A stretch of DNA of 49,106 nucleotides from assembly GCF_001039355.2 (NCBI RefSeq), contig NW_019775291.1, positions 6,672 through 55,777 of the forward strand, read 5' to 3'. How positions within the stretch are numbered: the stretch's first letter is position 1; every line of letters starts with the position of its first letter. The notes beneath the pieces were generated by a model that saw only the letters and a list, made by a program, of their open reading frames with translations, was not told where the DNA came from and ran no database searches. Source of the DNA: Lingula anatina (lineage: Eukaryota; Brachiopoda; Lingulata; Lingulida; Lingulidae). Both the position numbers and the translations under genes were made by a program. Positions 11,353-22,249 of the stretch are shown piece after piece.

Positions 11353-13253
11353 GCAAAACTGGAAGAAGCTGAGAAAGAAAATTGTACTTTGAATAATGAA
11401 CTGAACGAGAGAAAGAAAAAAGACAAGAAAATCAAAGGTACTTGTGTGCGATTTGTAGATTGTGTTTAAAATGTGTATAGCAAAAAAAAATGTAAATAAG
11501 TTGATATTTGATATGTATAGAGTTGTGCAAATGTTTGATATTAGAATTTATGGAATTGATAAAAACCTTAATAAATTTGAAACAGTGATTGAATAATACT
11601 GATCATGAGGTCTACCTTTTTCCAGATCATCTTAATGACATGACAATAGAGAACAGTTCCTTAAAGAATAGGATGTGAGTTAAAATCATGCAACTTTTTA
11701 AAAAACAACCCTTTTTTCAACATATAGAAAAATCAGACATAGAAATCTTCACAAGTTCCATGAACTGTAAGTTAAATACTCTGTGATGTGCTGTCTGGAT
11801 CCTGTGGATTTTATAAGGCTCCTGTAAATATATTTAGTTTCAGAGAAAGGATTTTGGTGCTTATGTTTCATGCTTTTTATGTTTATTTTTATTCAGATCA
11901 TCTTGTGAAGTTCAATTAGAAAAGTGTCATATAGATCCAGGTAGGTGTAATAATACTTTTGCGATTTACAGCTTAGTAGAACATTACAACTTGCTGCTTA
12001 TTTGAATGTTTAACTTCTTATGTAGCACTCAGTAGAAGTACTCATAGATCTGCATTTTACTTCTACACTTGTAGTGTTTTATTTATTATTTGTAATTTAT
12101 TAATGAAACTAAATACCTGAGCAAGATTTTAGAAGCAGTTGTCTTTACTTTACAGACTTGAAATAGAAGTTTTGTCAATAATTTTTGTTAATCAAATAAG
12201 CAAAGCTTGAGATTTTTTCCAGATTTATTTATTTATTTATTTATTTACTTTTGTTTACAGTTACATTACAACCATTGGATTTAGACCAGGAAGAAATAAA
12301 GAAGAGAAGTCAAGAAGCTCAGGTAATTAGATAATATTCCAAAAAATATTTTTGAAGTAATGCCCAAAAAGTTGGGAGTAAAAATCTATCAAAAAGTTTC
12401 TTTAGTTCTTGTCAGAAAATCTCCTATTTTGACTAATAAAAATGATAAGTTCTTGAGGAAAAAAAAATGGAAATAATTTGGATGTGTGTAATTTGCAAGC
12501 AATTACTGAAAAGGCAGTTTGTTAAAAAGATTAGTGATGTTAGATATTTTCTGTTCATATGTTACGTAAGACTTTGCTTCTTTATTAGTATTATCAGAGA
12601 ACAAAGTTTTCATCCACCTGCTGTTCACTTAGGCATTTAGGCTGATGAAATTTGATAGTTTAGCCAATTTTGATATGTTAATAATCAATGTTAAAGAGTA
12701 CTTATATAGTGTGGGCAGGCTAGACTAGTAATATAAAATAGAAATTAATTCACATTCTAAATTGTTGTTATTTATAAATGAATTGGAATTGTGGTAGGTG
12801 TGCTGTCAGTGATGTTTCAAATACAAGAATTGATAGTTTATCATTATTTCTTTCAGGCCAAAGCATCTGCATTGAGAGATGTGCTGAAACATAATGTAAA
12901 TAACCAGTGCTATCTGGCGAGTTTGAAGGTGAGAATCTGTATTAATGTCTCATCTTTGAATATTGGAAATACGTCTTGCTCATCTTTACTCCTTCTAAAT
13001 GCCATATTCTGGTAAAAATAATTTCTTATATCTGGAATAACAGCATTTCTTTATAGACAACGGTTTAGTCATTCTGCTTTGTTTTTAATCTCAAAAACAT
13101 GCCTAGTAAATCATCATCTAGCATCAGTGCCCCTGGTAAATAATCAAAGGCTATGTTGACTCCTCTGAATTTTGCACTTCAAAGTTATTTTATTTTTTAT
13201 TCCAACTTTAGGAGATCAATGAGAAATGTGAAGCATATTTGAACAGCATGTAA
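11353..13253 (+). pseudogene. 3' fragment of the coiled-coil gene (exons 3-8 only)
   Basis: Exons 11353-11437, 11626-11674, 11897-11940, 12261-12322, 12857-12928 and 13212-13253 match exons 3-8 of the upstream gene with the same borders and phases. Exons 1-2 and any promoter are absent. Replacements relative to the first copy include Glu to Lys in exon 3 and Leu to Met plus Leu to Ile in exon 4; there is no frameshift or stop. An intact reading frame without a 5' half suits an allelic copy placed by the assembler better than an old pseudogene, but a real partial duplication is possible. Confidence 0.75.
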
Positions 13254-13743
13254 AGGATGGTAATTGAGTCTGGATACAGTCAGTGTTTTCCTGCAAGAGC
13301 TTCAGAAAGTTGAAGACAGTAAATTGAGTAATGGGTATTTTATATAAATCAGCAGATATGCTTGTGGTGTAAACATTCAAAATTTTGTGAACCAGCTTGA
13401 CTTATGAACGTGAATAATCATTTTTCTTTCCCTACAGCAGTTGAAAGGTTTAGTATTTAAAGCAGCTGCCATTAGAAGCTGCTCTTCTGGTTCAGCTGGA
13501 ACATTTAGAACTGTTTAGTCTGGTATTTGAACTATGCATGGCAAACCACAACAGAATTTAGTGAACATTTATTTATATATTTATATATTTATTTATTTTG
13601 GTTATCAGTGTCCTGGGGGTATACTATTCACCGCATGAGGTATAAGTGAAAGACATAGACACTATTGTTGATTGATGTATACTTGATGTGCTGATTGATC
13701 AATGCGAGGTCAAGAGATATCACCAAGCTGAAATAAGAAAATG

Positions 13744-13764
13744 TTGTGTGTGTGTGTGTGTGTG
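13744..13764. repeat. (TG)n microsatellite, copy 2
   Basis: Shorter counterpart of the run at 6719-6748. Confidence 0.9.
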
Positions 13765-14550
13765 ATCGCGATCGCTTGGGTGATTCTCTTATGTTATAGC
13801 CCGGCTATTAAGTTGTCAGTCTCTAAAAACTTACCAGTACAGCTGTATCGCTATGATATATTACATATATAACACATGGTTTGAAAAGGCCTTTAGTTCA
13901 GTGGCACTGGAGCAATCTGCTTATTATAGAAAGATTATCATAGGTCTGATGAACATTATATATATGTGGTATACAAAGGGTTAAGATCCTAGTATCGTTT
14001 TTCTTTGGACATGAGTGAATGTCACCAGACAAATTAGGAAATGAGTTAGTGAAAAGTGTAAGAATGGATACTGATATTAAAATGAGTTGTGATGATTAAT
14101 AGATCATATTATGGAAAAAACTCAAATATTTTAGCTTTGAAATTACATAAACTATTTCACACTTTCTAAGGGGATTTTTTTCATTTTTCTCATGAAATCT
14201 GTTTTGTATCAAAATTAGTCTAATGATAAGTTTATAATTAAGAAAAGCATAATTGATCGTTAAATTTTACATGACAAAATCTAGACATTTTTTTCAATGA
14301 TTTCTTGAGGTTTATCCTTTCTCTTTCACTGTTGTTTGGCACTGCAAGTCATTCGTTTCTTTTGCTACCGTCTTTAGGCATACGTAGTTTTATGGAATTT
14401 TGTGAATTGGAAAAGCGAAAAATATGACGCTGAAACAACAATGAAACAATACACAGACAAATAACGTGTATGCAATTTTTTTGCTATCTCATTCCAGGCC
14501 TGCAATTAACCTGTATATACGAAATGTTACCAAAACATTAGTTTAAGAAA

Positions 14551-14556
14551 AATAAA
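14551..14556 (+). terminator. AATAAA polyadenylation signal, copy 2
   Basis: Counterpart of the signal at 7534 in the duplicated unit, with the same GT-rich sequence downstream. Confidence 0.35.
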
Positions 14557-15933
14557 GTTAATTCATAAAATTTTGTGGTTCTTTGTTTATCTTTAATGTG
14601 CTCGATTTAGTGTTACGTTTTTGTATGCAATAGGGACAAGGAATTTTGGCGGCCTTAGTTTGGTCTATGTATCCTGCCAAATTAGATATATACCTCTTAT
14701 GTGTGCATTCTTATGCTAATTTCCACATAAAATGAAACTTCGCTCAAAATCATTTTCAAAGGGGACACCAAAATAATTATTTGAAATTGAAAAATTTAAA
14801 AAGGCATGTTGACTCAGAAGTTATAATTTTAACGAAAAATATTTTCAGTGTGAAACTGGCTAATTGCACGACCGATTTCGCTAGCGTATCATAAAGAACA
14901 TCTTTATGCCGCACCTCGTCTTTTCACTTCCCATTTGTGCTCGTTTCTAAATTAACTTTGATCCGTTTTGAAAAAAAAGCTAAAACTTTCCTGCAAAAAT
15001 TGAAAACTTGCTGTTTTTCATTTTTGTTAATCACCAGACCTACCTAACTAGGCAGAAGTACCTAATTTGGCATGACACATGGTATGCACTTAAACGTACC
15101 TAGGGACCTTCCACTCGACTGCCTGTTATAAATGTCGCGGAATAAGAACACTCGATCCCTCAGAACTCTCTCTTTCTCTCCCAGGAAGTATAATTATTCA
15201 TGTCAAATCGATGTATTCTGGCGGTCTCTTTTCTTTCTATGAGTATTTGATGACCCGGTTGTCCTCCTCTGAAGAGAATGACCGGAATAGATTTGATAGA
15301 AAGACCATCGTCCAATAATAGTGATATCAGTGAGTCGTATCCCTTATCTCGTTTCCTCATATCATGTTAAGTATTTACAAAGAAATGATGGACCAGTCCA
15401 AATGTATCGTGTAGCATCTTAGCGGTTTCGATGTCATCTTCGATTTCACTGCCGGAATTAATTCATAGACTACAGTGTTCCTTCTCATGTTGGGTTATAT
15501 TCTTTACAATTTTAGTTACTCATTATTTTTTTATTTTGCGAGGAGAACTGATTTAAAAGGAAAAAAATAGATTAGTCATAACTTTCACTTTTTTTTTTTT
15601 TTTTTTTTGTAAAATGAACAATGAAAATGTTAAAGTTGTTAGCCTACACATTTTATATCACTTTTCGTGTGCATATATATCTTAAATGATACACCAAAAG
15701 GCTTCCATAGCACTGGGGCTACGTTTCTATGTAGAAACTTTAAATAGTGCATTATGAGATATACCAGTTTGTAATGCTGAAAAATTCTTCTTATATTCAT
15801 TCTTTCAATAAAATACGACCCATGAAATTACAATTTAAAATTCAGAAAATATTAAGCTACTGAATGACCGGAGGTTGTTTTGTGAAGTTATGTTGGAAAC
15901 AACGAGTCGAGAGCACGAGAGAATGACAGAATG

Positions 15934-15941
15934 TGACGTCA
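15934..15941. promoter_or_regulatory. Palindromic CRE/ATF site, copy 2
   Basis: TGACGTCA preserved in the same place relative to the second cytokine-like gene (untranslated exon donor at 16082). Confidence 0.4.
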
Positions 15942-16292
15942 CGCTCCACGGGCTGTCATGTACTGCTATTTGTAGGCACAGGAAAACTTAACTTCTTCAG
16001 AAACTTGTCCATGAGTTGGCAGCCCATATCGAAATTTCTGGACATAGGCCTGAAATTTGTCTGAAACTTCCACAGGCGAAGGTAGGTTATATATACTGAA
16101 ATGTATGTATTAAACGTCAATGTCAAACTTGTTGAAGCTTAAACAATAAGAATGAGCAGCAAAGGTGAGGCATTAAACACTAACTAATTAATAATAATCT
16201 ATAAGATATGTTATTCACGAGTGAGGATATCCAAAACTGAAAACTTAGAATGCTTATGAGTCCTAAAGGTAAAGAAGCCTTACTTGTTTTGT

Positions 16293-16333
<41 letters not shown>

Positions 16334-16443
16334 NNNNNNNNNNNNNNNNNNNNNNNNNNNNNNNNNNNNNNNNNNNNNNNNNNNNNNNNNNNNNNNNNNN
16401 NNNNNNNNNNNNNNNNNNNNNNNNNNNNNNNNNNNNNNNNNNN
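16334..16443. other. Assembly gap inside a T tract
   Basis: A run of 110 N flanked by 37 T on the left and 17 T on the right. The first copy has just nine T at the homologous place (about 9277-9285), so the size of this gap and tract is suspect. Confidence 0.95.
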
Positions 16444-16644
16444 TTTTTTTTTTTTTTTTTGTAAAACGAAGTCAAAAGGGTAATGCGTCTCAAGCGTCAC
16501 TCACACAAAAGTGAGATTCATATCACTTGTTAACAAGAAAAAATCATTCGAAACAGAGAAATGTTTTCTGGGCAATGATACAATCAAATACAAGCAGAGA
16601 TGGGAAATTCTTTATGAAATCGCAGCAAAAGTGAATTTAATGCA

Positions 16645-18443
16645 TTGCAATATTTGAATCATGGCATCTTTTCTCCAGTAGGTCTACACTGCATTTTGGT
16701 GATTTGCATGTCCCTCTGGTGCTTCACCCCAAGTCAAACAAGAAGTATCAGAAGTAGCACGGTTCAAAACGCACTTAGCCCATGCCAGCGTGTCACGCGG
16801 AGAAGCAGTGACAATGTTGACGGCAACACAACTGGTATGAATATTTCATTGTGATTTTTAACTTGGTAAATTGTACACTATTCTCTTTTCAATATTCCGT
16901 CAAGATTACCTGTTAAATTCCATCTTACAAAAATGGGTTGGGAGGTGTGAACATGGATTTGGAATAAAATTCATTTTCACGATCAATTTCTGTGTAATTT
17001 TTATCATAACTGTTACTACATGTATTATCATATTTTAAAAATCTATTTCTTTTTTAACAGGACTGACTTTTGATCGACATCGAGCACTAAACGATATAAA
17101 ATCGGTGAAGGAACATATGCAAAAAGTCTATGAAATTTTAGTAAGTATACTTTAGATTTTCATTTTCTCACCAGTTTTGACTTAAAAATTTTTCTACTTA
17201 AGACAAACTATCCTTGCATAGATAAGTTTTTCTCCCAAAGCAGAAGGTATCAGATTGGTCTAAGTATTACATGTAAAGCTTAAGAGGGAAGCTCTTTGTC
17301 ACAACAAGACAAACATCAAGATTGATTTGTAGGCATAATATATAACTTAAATATGCTAATCTTTAAAGTTTAAAGATTTAGATTGCACCAATTCTATTAA
17401 AAAAGAACAAATTCGAGAACACGCGGGGAGCTCTCGATAGTGTAAACCTAATTTTTCTGTAAAGAAAACTTGTTTACAAAAAGTCCTTTAAAAGGACGGA
17501 AATATGAAATTGACATTTGACATAAACTAGTGAAAATATTGAAAACGCAATCAAAATCAGTTTTAATGGAGTTGTCTATAGACATGTCTATGGACATGCT
17601 GTATTAACCATCAAGGAAAGTAATGTAAACCTGTTTTTTAAAAAGAATTTTTACTTTATCCTAAACTACGACATCAGCACAAGAAAGCAATATTAATGAT
17701 ACCGGTTTTATCTTTAGATCAACGACGGCGGTGTTTGCCAAGGCTCAAATGACTGTACGACAGGTGACACGAAGGTAAATTTAGTGACACTTAAAAGCCT
17801 TACTCATCATTTGCTGTTACGTATCCATCCGTCAATCAATTCATATTGCTTAAATTTGAATGGCTATTTTTTATTTTTATTATTAACGGATATTCTATTG
17901 AGTCAATTGTTTATTTGAGGAATATTTTCCATGTGATTATTAATAAAAGCATAGAAATTACTGAAATAAAAGTCAACGTGACTGACTTTCTCAGGATGCT
18001 AGAACTTGTGTACATTGTCTTGATAAAGGTTGTGGTATTGCAACGGTAAATTCACTATCACAGGAAGTAAAACTGGATCCTAATTCTTATCATTGCAGGA
18101 CAGTCAACAAAACGACACAGCATCACATTACGTTTCTCTGGCATGGTTCACGGCAGCAATCGCCAAAGCAGAGAAAACTGCAAAGGACGTCGGTTCAACA
18201 ATTCATCAAGATCTGCACGTACTTTACAGCAAATTGCTCGTTCTTCAATGTGAACTGAAGAGGACTCAAGATTCCGACAGGATCAATTCACATCTTGTTG
18301 TCAGCATTGCAAAACTTATGGCAGAGTCCCTAACAGGCCAGAAACCGGACAAGGCATCCGTGAAGGACGTCACAGTGTGTATTTTGCGCGGGTTACAGTG
18401 TCACATATCGCGTATAGAACAGGGTCCCTTGATCGGGAAGTGA
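16645..18443 (+). CDS. Secreted helical cytokine-like protein, copy 2
   Basis: Four coding exons, 16645-16834, 17061-17140, 17718-17774 and 18099-18443, with the same lengths and phases as copy 1 (223 residues). Signal peptide, all six cysteines and both N-glycosylation sequons are kept. Seven replacements are visible: Ser7Gly, Gly25Trp and Gly36Arg in the first exon; Ser66Thr, Asp70His and Ile83Met in helix A; Met215Ile near the C-terminus. The 345-bp last exon is otherwise identical to copy 1. This copy is followed by its own 3' UTR with an AATAAA at 19028. It is either a tandem paralogue or the other allele of the same gene. Confidence 0.65.
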
Positions 18444-19033
18444 CCGAGAAGTGACCTAAACAAAACGTAGGAGGGGAAATCATATCAAGTTTTCAAATCC
18501 GAAAACTACACCTTATACGTTATACACCTTATCCTCCAAGTGATATTTTGACAATGATTTTTGGAGCAATTATGTTGCTTTTTTTGCGTTTTTATCAAGT
18601 TTTTATGCTAAGAAAACAAGAAGTTCTCTGTTGGACAAAAGGGACTTTTTATTCTGACCTTGCAAACAATGTTTCCTATTTCTCTCTCTTGTTTTTTCAT
18701 TTTTTTAAAATAGTTTATCACACTCTTTATTACTTGCTGATTACTCCTTTTAAAATTCGAGATTTTGAGGGTTTTTTGTTTTTTTTTTTTTTGAAAGTGA
18801 TCTTTTACCCCTTTACTAGAGTTCAGTATTCTGTCAGCATGTATTGAGTCATAATCGAAAGCACATTTGACATAGTTTTACACTCGTTGCAGGGACGATT
18901 TATTGTGTTAACTCGGATGTATTGATTATTGATAAATATATATTTTTGTACTTGTATACAAATTTATTTTTTATAACGAATTACTCTTGTATGTTTTACA
19001 ATTGTTTTATGTTAACACAATAATTTGAATAAA
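18444..19033 (+). other. 3' UTR of cytokine-like gene copy 2
   Basis: AT-rich, T-rich sequence from the stop codon to the AATAAA at 19028. It contains a few ATTTA pentamers (for example near 18898 and 18962), the kind of element that destabilises cytokine mRNAs, but in such AT-rich DNA their number is not striking. Confidence 0.45.
19028..19033 (+). terminator. AATAAA polyadenylation signal, cytokine-like gene copy 2
   Basis: Canonical AATAAA followed by a GT/T-rich stretch (agtgtttttttgtat), 585 bases after the stop codon. Confidence 0.5.
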
Positions 19034-20330
19034 AGTGTTTTTTTGTATATATCACGTGACCTAAACAATACGTAGTAACGTTTGTTATGGTAAGACTCCC
19101 CTTCCCCCCCCCCCCCCCCCCTCTTCTTTCTAAAAGTCTTCCACGCTCCGGCGATGTCCTTATCATTCTAATCGGAGCGTGCAGATACTCTCCTCCTTTG
19201 GCAACGAAAGAAGACACTGATATTACACGAAAGGCAGCTTCTGCAACGAATACACTGATAAACCATGAAAGGCAGCGACTGTTCTCTCTGTTTGCACTTA
19301 CGACGACTATCGCTTACACTGCGTCAAAGTAAACAACTTTCTGTGTCTGTGGGTTCTTGCCACCCTGAGTCTGAGTGATAATACCATCGATGGTTGCTCT
19401 CGACACGGCTGCCGTTAACGATCCCCGACAAAAAGACCAGTTTCTCAAAAGAGTATTATATTAGACGAAAGATGGTAGTTAAATCAATACTGTAAATTAT
19501 TGTGTCATTTGGTCCAATATACCAGGAGTAGTAGTAGTTCACTTACTGCGGATATTAAGCCTGCTTTATGAAAAGAAAAAATGGAAATAGCGACTTAAGA
19601 ACAATATTTACTTTAGGTGCTACATGTATAACAGTCGAGAGCTGCCCTGAACTGCATTAGACAATAGCGTTTTGGTTTGAATATTAAGACCAACTTTCAA
19701 TTATGTTCTTTTGTTAATCTTGCCACAATTGTATTCTGTGTAGAAATGAGTCGCCATCAGTGCCCTGAAACTCAGGGCGCTTTTTTCCAAGAAGGACAGA
19801 TTTAAGAGATGTTGAATTTTCCTTTTGCCCACGCGAAAAGAGACGACGATTTCTCCGGAAAACTTTACCCGCTGAGTTGACGCCTTTCTCAGCGCTGGTT
19901 GTGGAATGCTCTGTCACTCAAAAAACTTCTTTGAAATTTCCCTGATGCCTTTTTTATATCAAAATCTAATTGTTTTAATAGCCTTAAAGTCCAAATACAT
20001 GTGATACTTTCAAAAAGTTGATTCTATCAATTCTTAATAAATATATAATAATCATTTTTTCGTAAACTGAGGCCACCAGCCTATATTACATTTACAGTAA
20101 CAGGAGCTATTTCATTCATTTTTCAATCTGCGCATTCCTAAATCTGAAACACTCATATACGTTTGTTGCATAGTTGTTTTTATAAACTTATTTAAGTTGC
20201 ACAATTACTGAATTCCGAGGACATTTTTGGTTTTAAAGCCATTATATCGTGGATACCCAATAAAAATGACATTTATTTTCCATGTATGCATAGTTATAAA
20301 CATGGTAGCGATAATCACAGTTTCTAAATT

Positions 20331-20835
20331 CAGGCCTACCCAACTACCAGACTCGGCACCTAAGGATCCTGAATTAACCGGTATATCGGACCACGCTACC
20401 CGTTTTCAAGGTGTGTGTCAGATCGCATTTCGGAGTATCATACCCCAGAACAAATTTTGTAGCACGACTGCGGGCTCATCCACGCTCGGCTGAACAACCT
20501 TAAACTGTACTCTTACTTTAGAGTACTCTATTTTATTGTCTCTATGGGGATATATGGGGACTTTACGACATTCGGTTTGAATGTTTTAACCACTTTTGAT
20601 AGGGCTTTTTTGCATTGTATTAGATTAATGTGGCAGTCTAAGGTTCATCTAGGTGGCTTTCAAATTTATGCACCCGGTTTTAAAATCATATAGCGATTTT
20701 ACGACAATCGTTTACTATCCAATCAAGGTGACAGCCGAGCATGCCAGGGCTCATCCTGTCGGTGTTCTGGCTGATACTCCGAAATGCGANAATTCAGGAT
20801 CCTTAGGTGCCGAGTCTGGTAGTTGGGTAGGCCTG
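20331..20835. repeat. Imperfect inverted repeat around a single N
   Basis: 20331-20375 is the exact reverse complement of 20791-20835, and 20423-20440 of 20772-20789. The 47 bases between the two left blocks are missing on the right, where a single N (20790) stands instead. Weaker matching extends outward to about 20490 and 20735. It could be a foldback element or a mis-joined inverted allele. Confidence 0.8.
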
Positions 20836-21789
20836 AAATTCAACATCTATGTTTTGGTGTCCTCCTTTTCTCGATGTTCTAAACCTTCCAAAACATGACC
20901 ACAGTTATATAACGTTCTACATTTACGAAGTATTGTACTGTCTGTAAATACTTAACTTATTATAGTCATGCAAATCAGTGTACCACTGCTGAAATACAGC
21001 ATCCTTCAACCGTTGTTATACTCACTCAAGAATAAGTCAATCTATCTCTCTCTTCTGACAGCCATAAAACGCCACAATTAATCCTAAATCCATTTGAACT
21101 CGGTCTGTTTACTATGAACATATGTGGCTTTTCTTTACAAGTAAATAACAGTACGCATGCTCCAAACAACAATAACAATGTACGTATTTTTTAACCTCTT
21201 CTGATATCAAAATAAATAAATAAATGACCGCTAAGGCACGAAGTCCTATACTATATACAAATAAATAATTAAGAGAATCTGTTTGCTAAACATGATTTCA
21301 ACAATGTATTTTTGGCATCACTCAAAAACCCACTGGGTTTGCAGTGCCAGAGGAGCTTGTTTGTCCCTTTTTGAGGCACCTCCTTCCCCAACGTTTTTGG
21401 AGTACCGAGCACGACACAGGACGTTGCATGGCCACGACATTTTTAACGTAGCTGGTACAAAATTTGGTCTTCTCTAGCGCAATTCAGTATCACTGTGATT
21501 ATCACTGTGAGCAGCAGCACATACATGTATAATACTCTGCTGGTAGAATGCGAGAGGGTCATGTTTAGGCCCTGATATGTTTTTCCTGCCCCCCAACCCG
21601 TAACAAAACAACGGCTCTATCCCTGTCCCTAACATAAAACGCGACGGAAGTTTTGTCGAGAGTGATCTTAGCACAATAACCCCACAACAGCATTTCGCCA
21701 ATTTTAATCATATAGAAGCGTTGTTGCAAGAGCGACTTCAGGGAAAAGTTTTTTTAATACCATTACTTCATTAAGGTTACCCACTAGTA

Positions 21790-21869
21790 CATTAAGCGGA
21801 CACTGGCACTCATTATTATCTTTGCATCCGCAACGCCATTGACTACGGTTGGCAGGTGTCCACTTAATG
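21790..21869. mobile_element. Small terminal-inverted-repeat element
   Basis: CATTAAGCGGACAC at 21790 is matched by GTGTCCACTTAATG at 21856 (13 of 14 paired), with further imperfect pairing (tggca/ggca) inside. No coding capacity. It looks like a solo foldback or a short remnant of a DNA transposon. Confidence 0.45.
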
Positions 21870-22182
21870 GAGGGCGGTCCTTAGGATACTCATAATGTCC
21901 AGACAATACCTGCTAAGAGGTCACACTTAATTAATGATGACAGATTGAAATGCTGTGTCAACGTGATGTATGTGTGTCATACAAAGTGCATGCGAATATG
22001 AAATTTACCTTTATATGATAATTTGCAGAATGTGATAGAGGCTCGAAATAAAAAGTGGTGGAAAATCCAAACGACTACATCTAAGTGAAGCGTTTTGTGG
22101 TTATAATACACCAGAAAGAAAGCAAAGAAGATAATAAAACATATAATTCAAATAAAAACAGCCCAATATAAAGATTTTGTAC

Positions 22183-22188
22183 TTTATT
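22183..22188 (-). terminator. AATAAA polyadenylation signal, chitin deacetylase gene
   Basis: TTTATT on the plus strand, read as AATAAA on the gene's strand, 62 bases after the stop codon. Confidence 0.6.
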
Positions 22189-22249
22189 GTTTAATCCAAC
22201 TCAGAATTAAAAACGGCAGCATTATTTTGAACGAATAACACTTGCCCAT

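Larger units (their letters stand above)
11292..18458. repeat. Large direct duplication, copy 2
   Basis: Repeats 4232-11288 in order. Differences include microsatellite lengths, scattered substitutions in introns, a few amino-acid changes and a 110-N gap inside an expanded T tract at 16334-16443. After 18458 the sequence continues into unique DNA with the 3' end of the cytokine-like gene, which copy 1 lacks. Confidence 0.95.
19034..22182. other. Intergenic region
   Basis: No supported gene. It has a poly-C run (about 19104-19121), a 9-bp perfect-stem hairpin at 19142-19181, an unrecognised 67-codon minus-strand frame at 19714-19917, the inverted repeat at 20331-20835 and a small inverted-repeat element at 21790-21869. 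Confidence 0.5.

Noticed and set aside
16180-16514. Several open frames on both strands through the N run
   Set aside because: They consist of poly-Lys or poly-Phe from the T tract and unknown residues from the N gap.
19714-19917. 67-codon minus-strand frame with charged composition
   Set aside because: Possible exon, but no acceptor/donor pair, partner exon or recognisable domain supports it.
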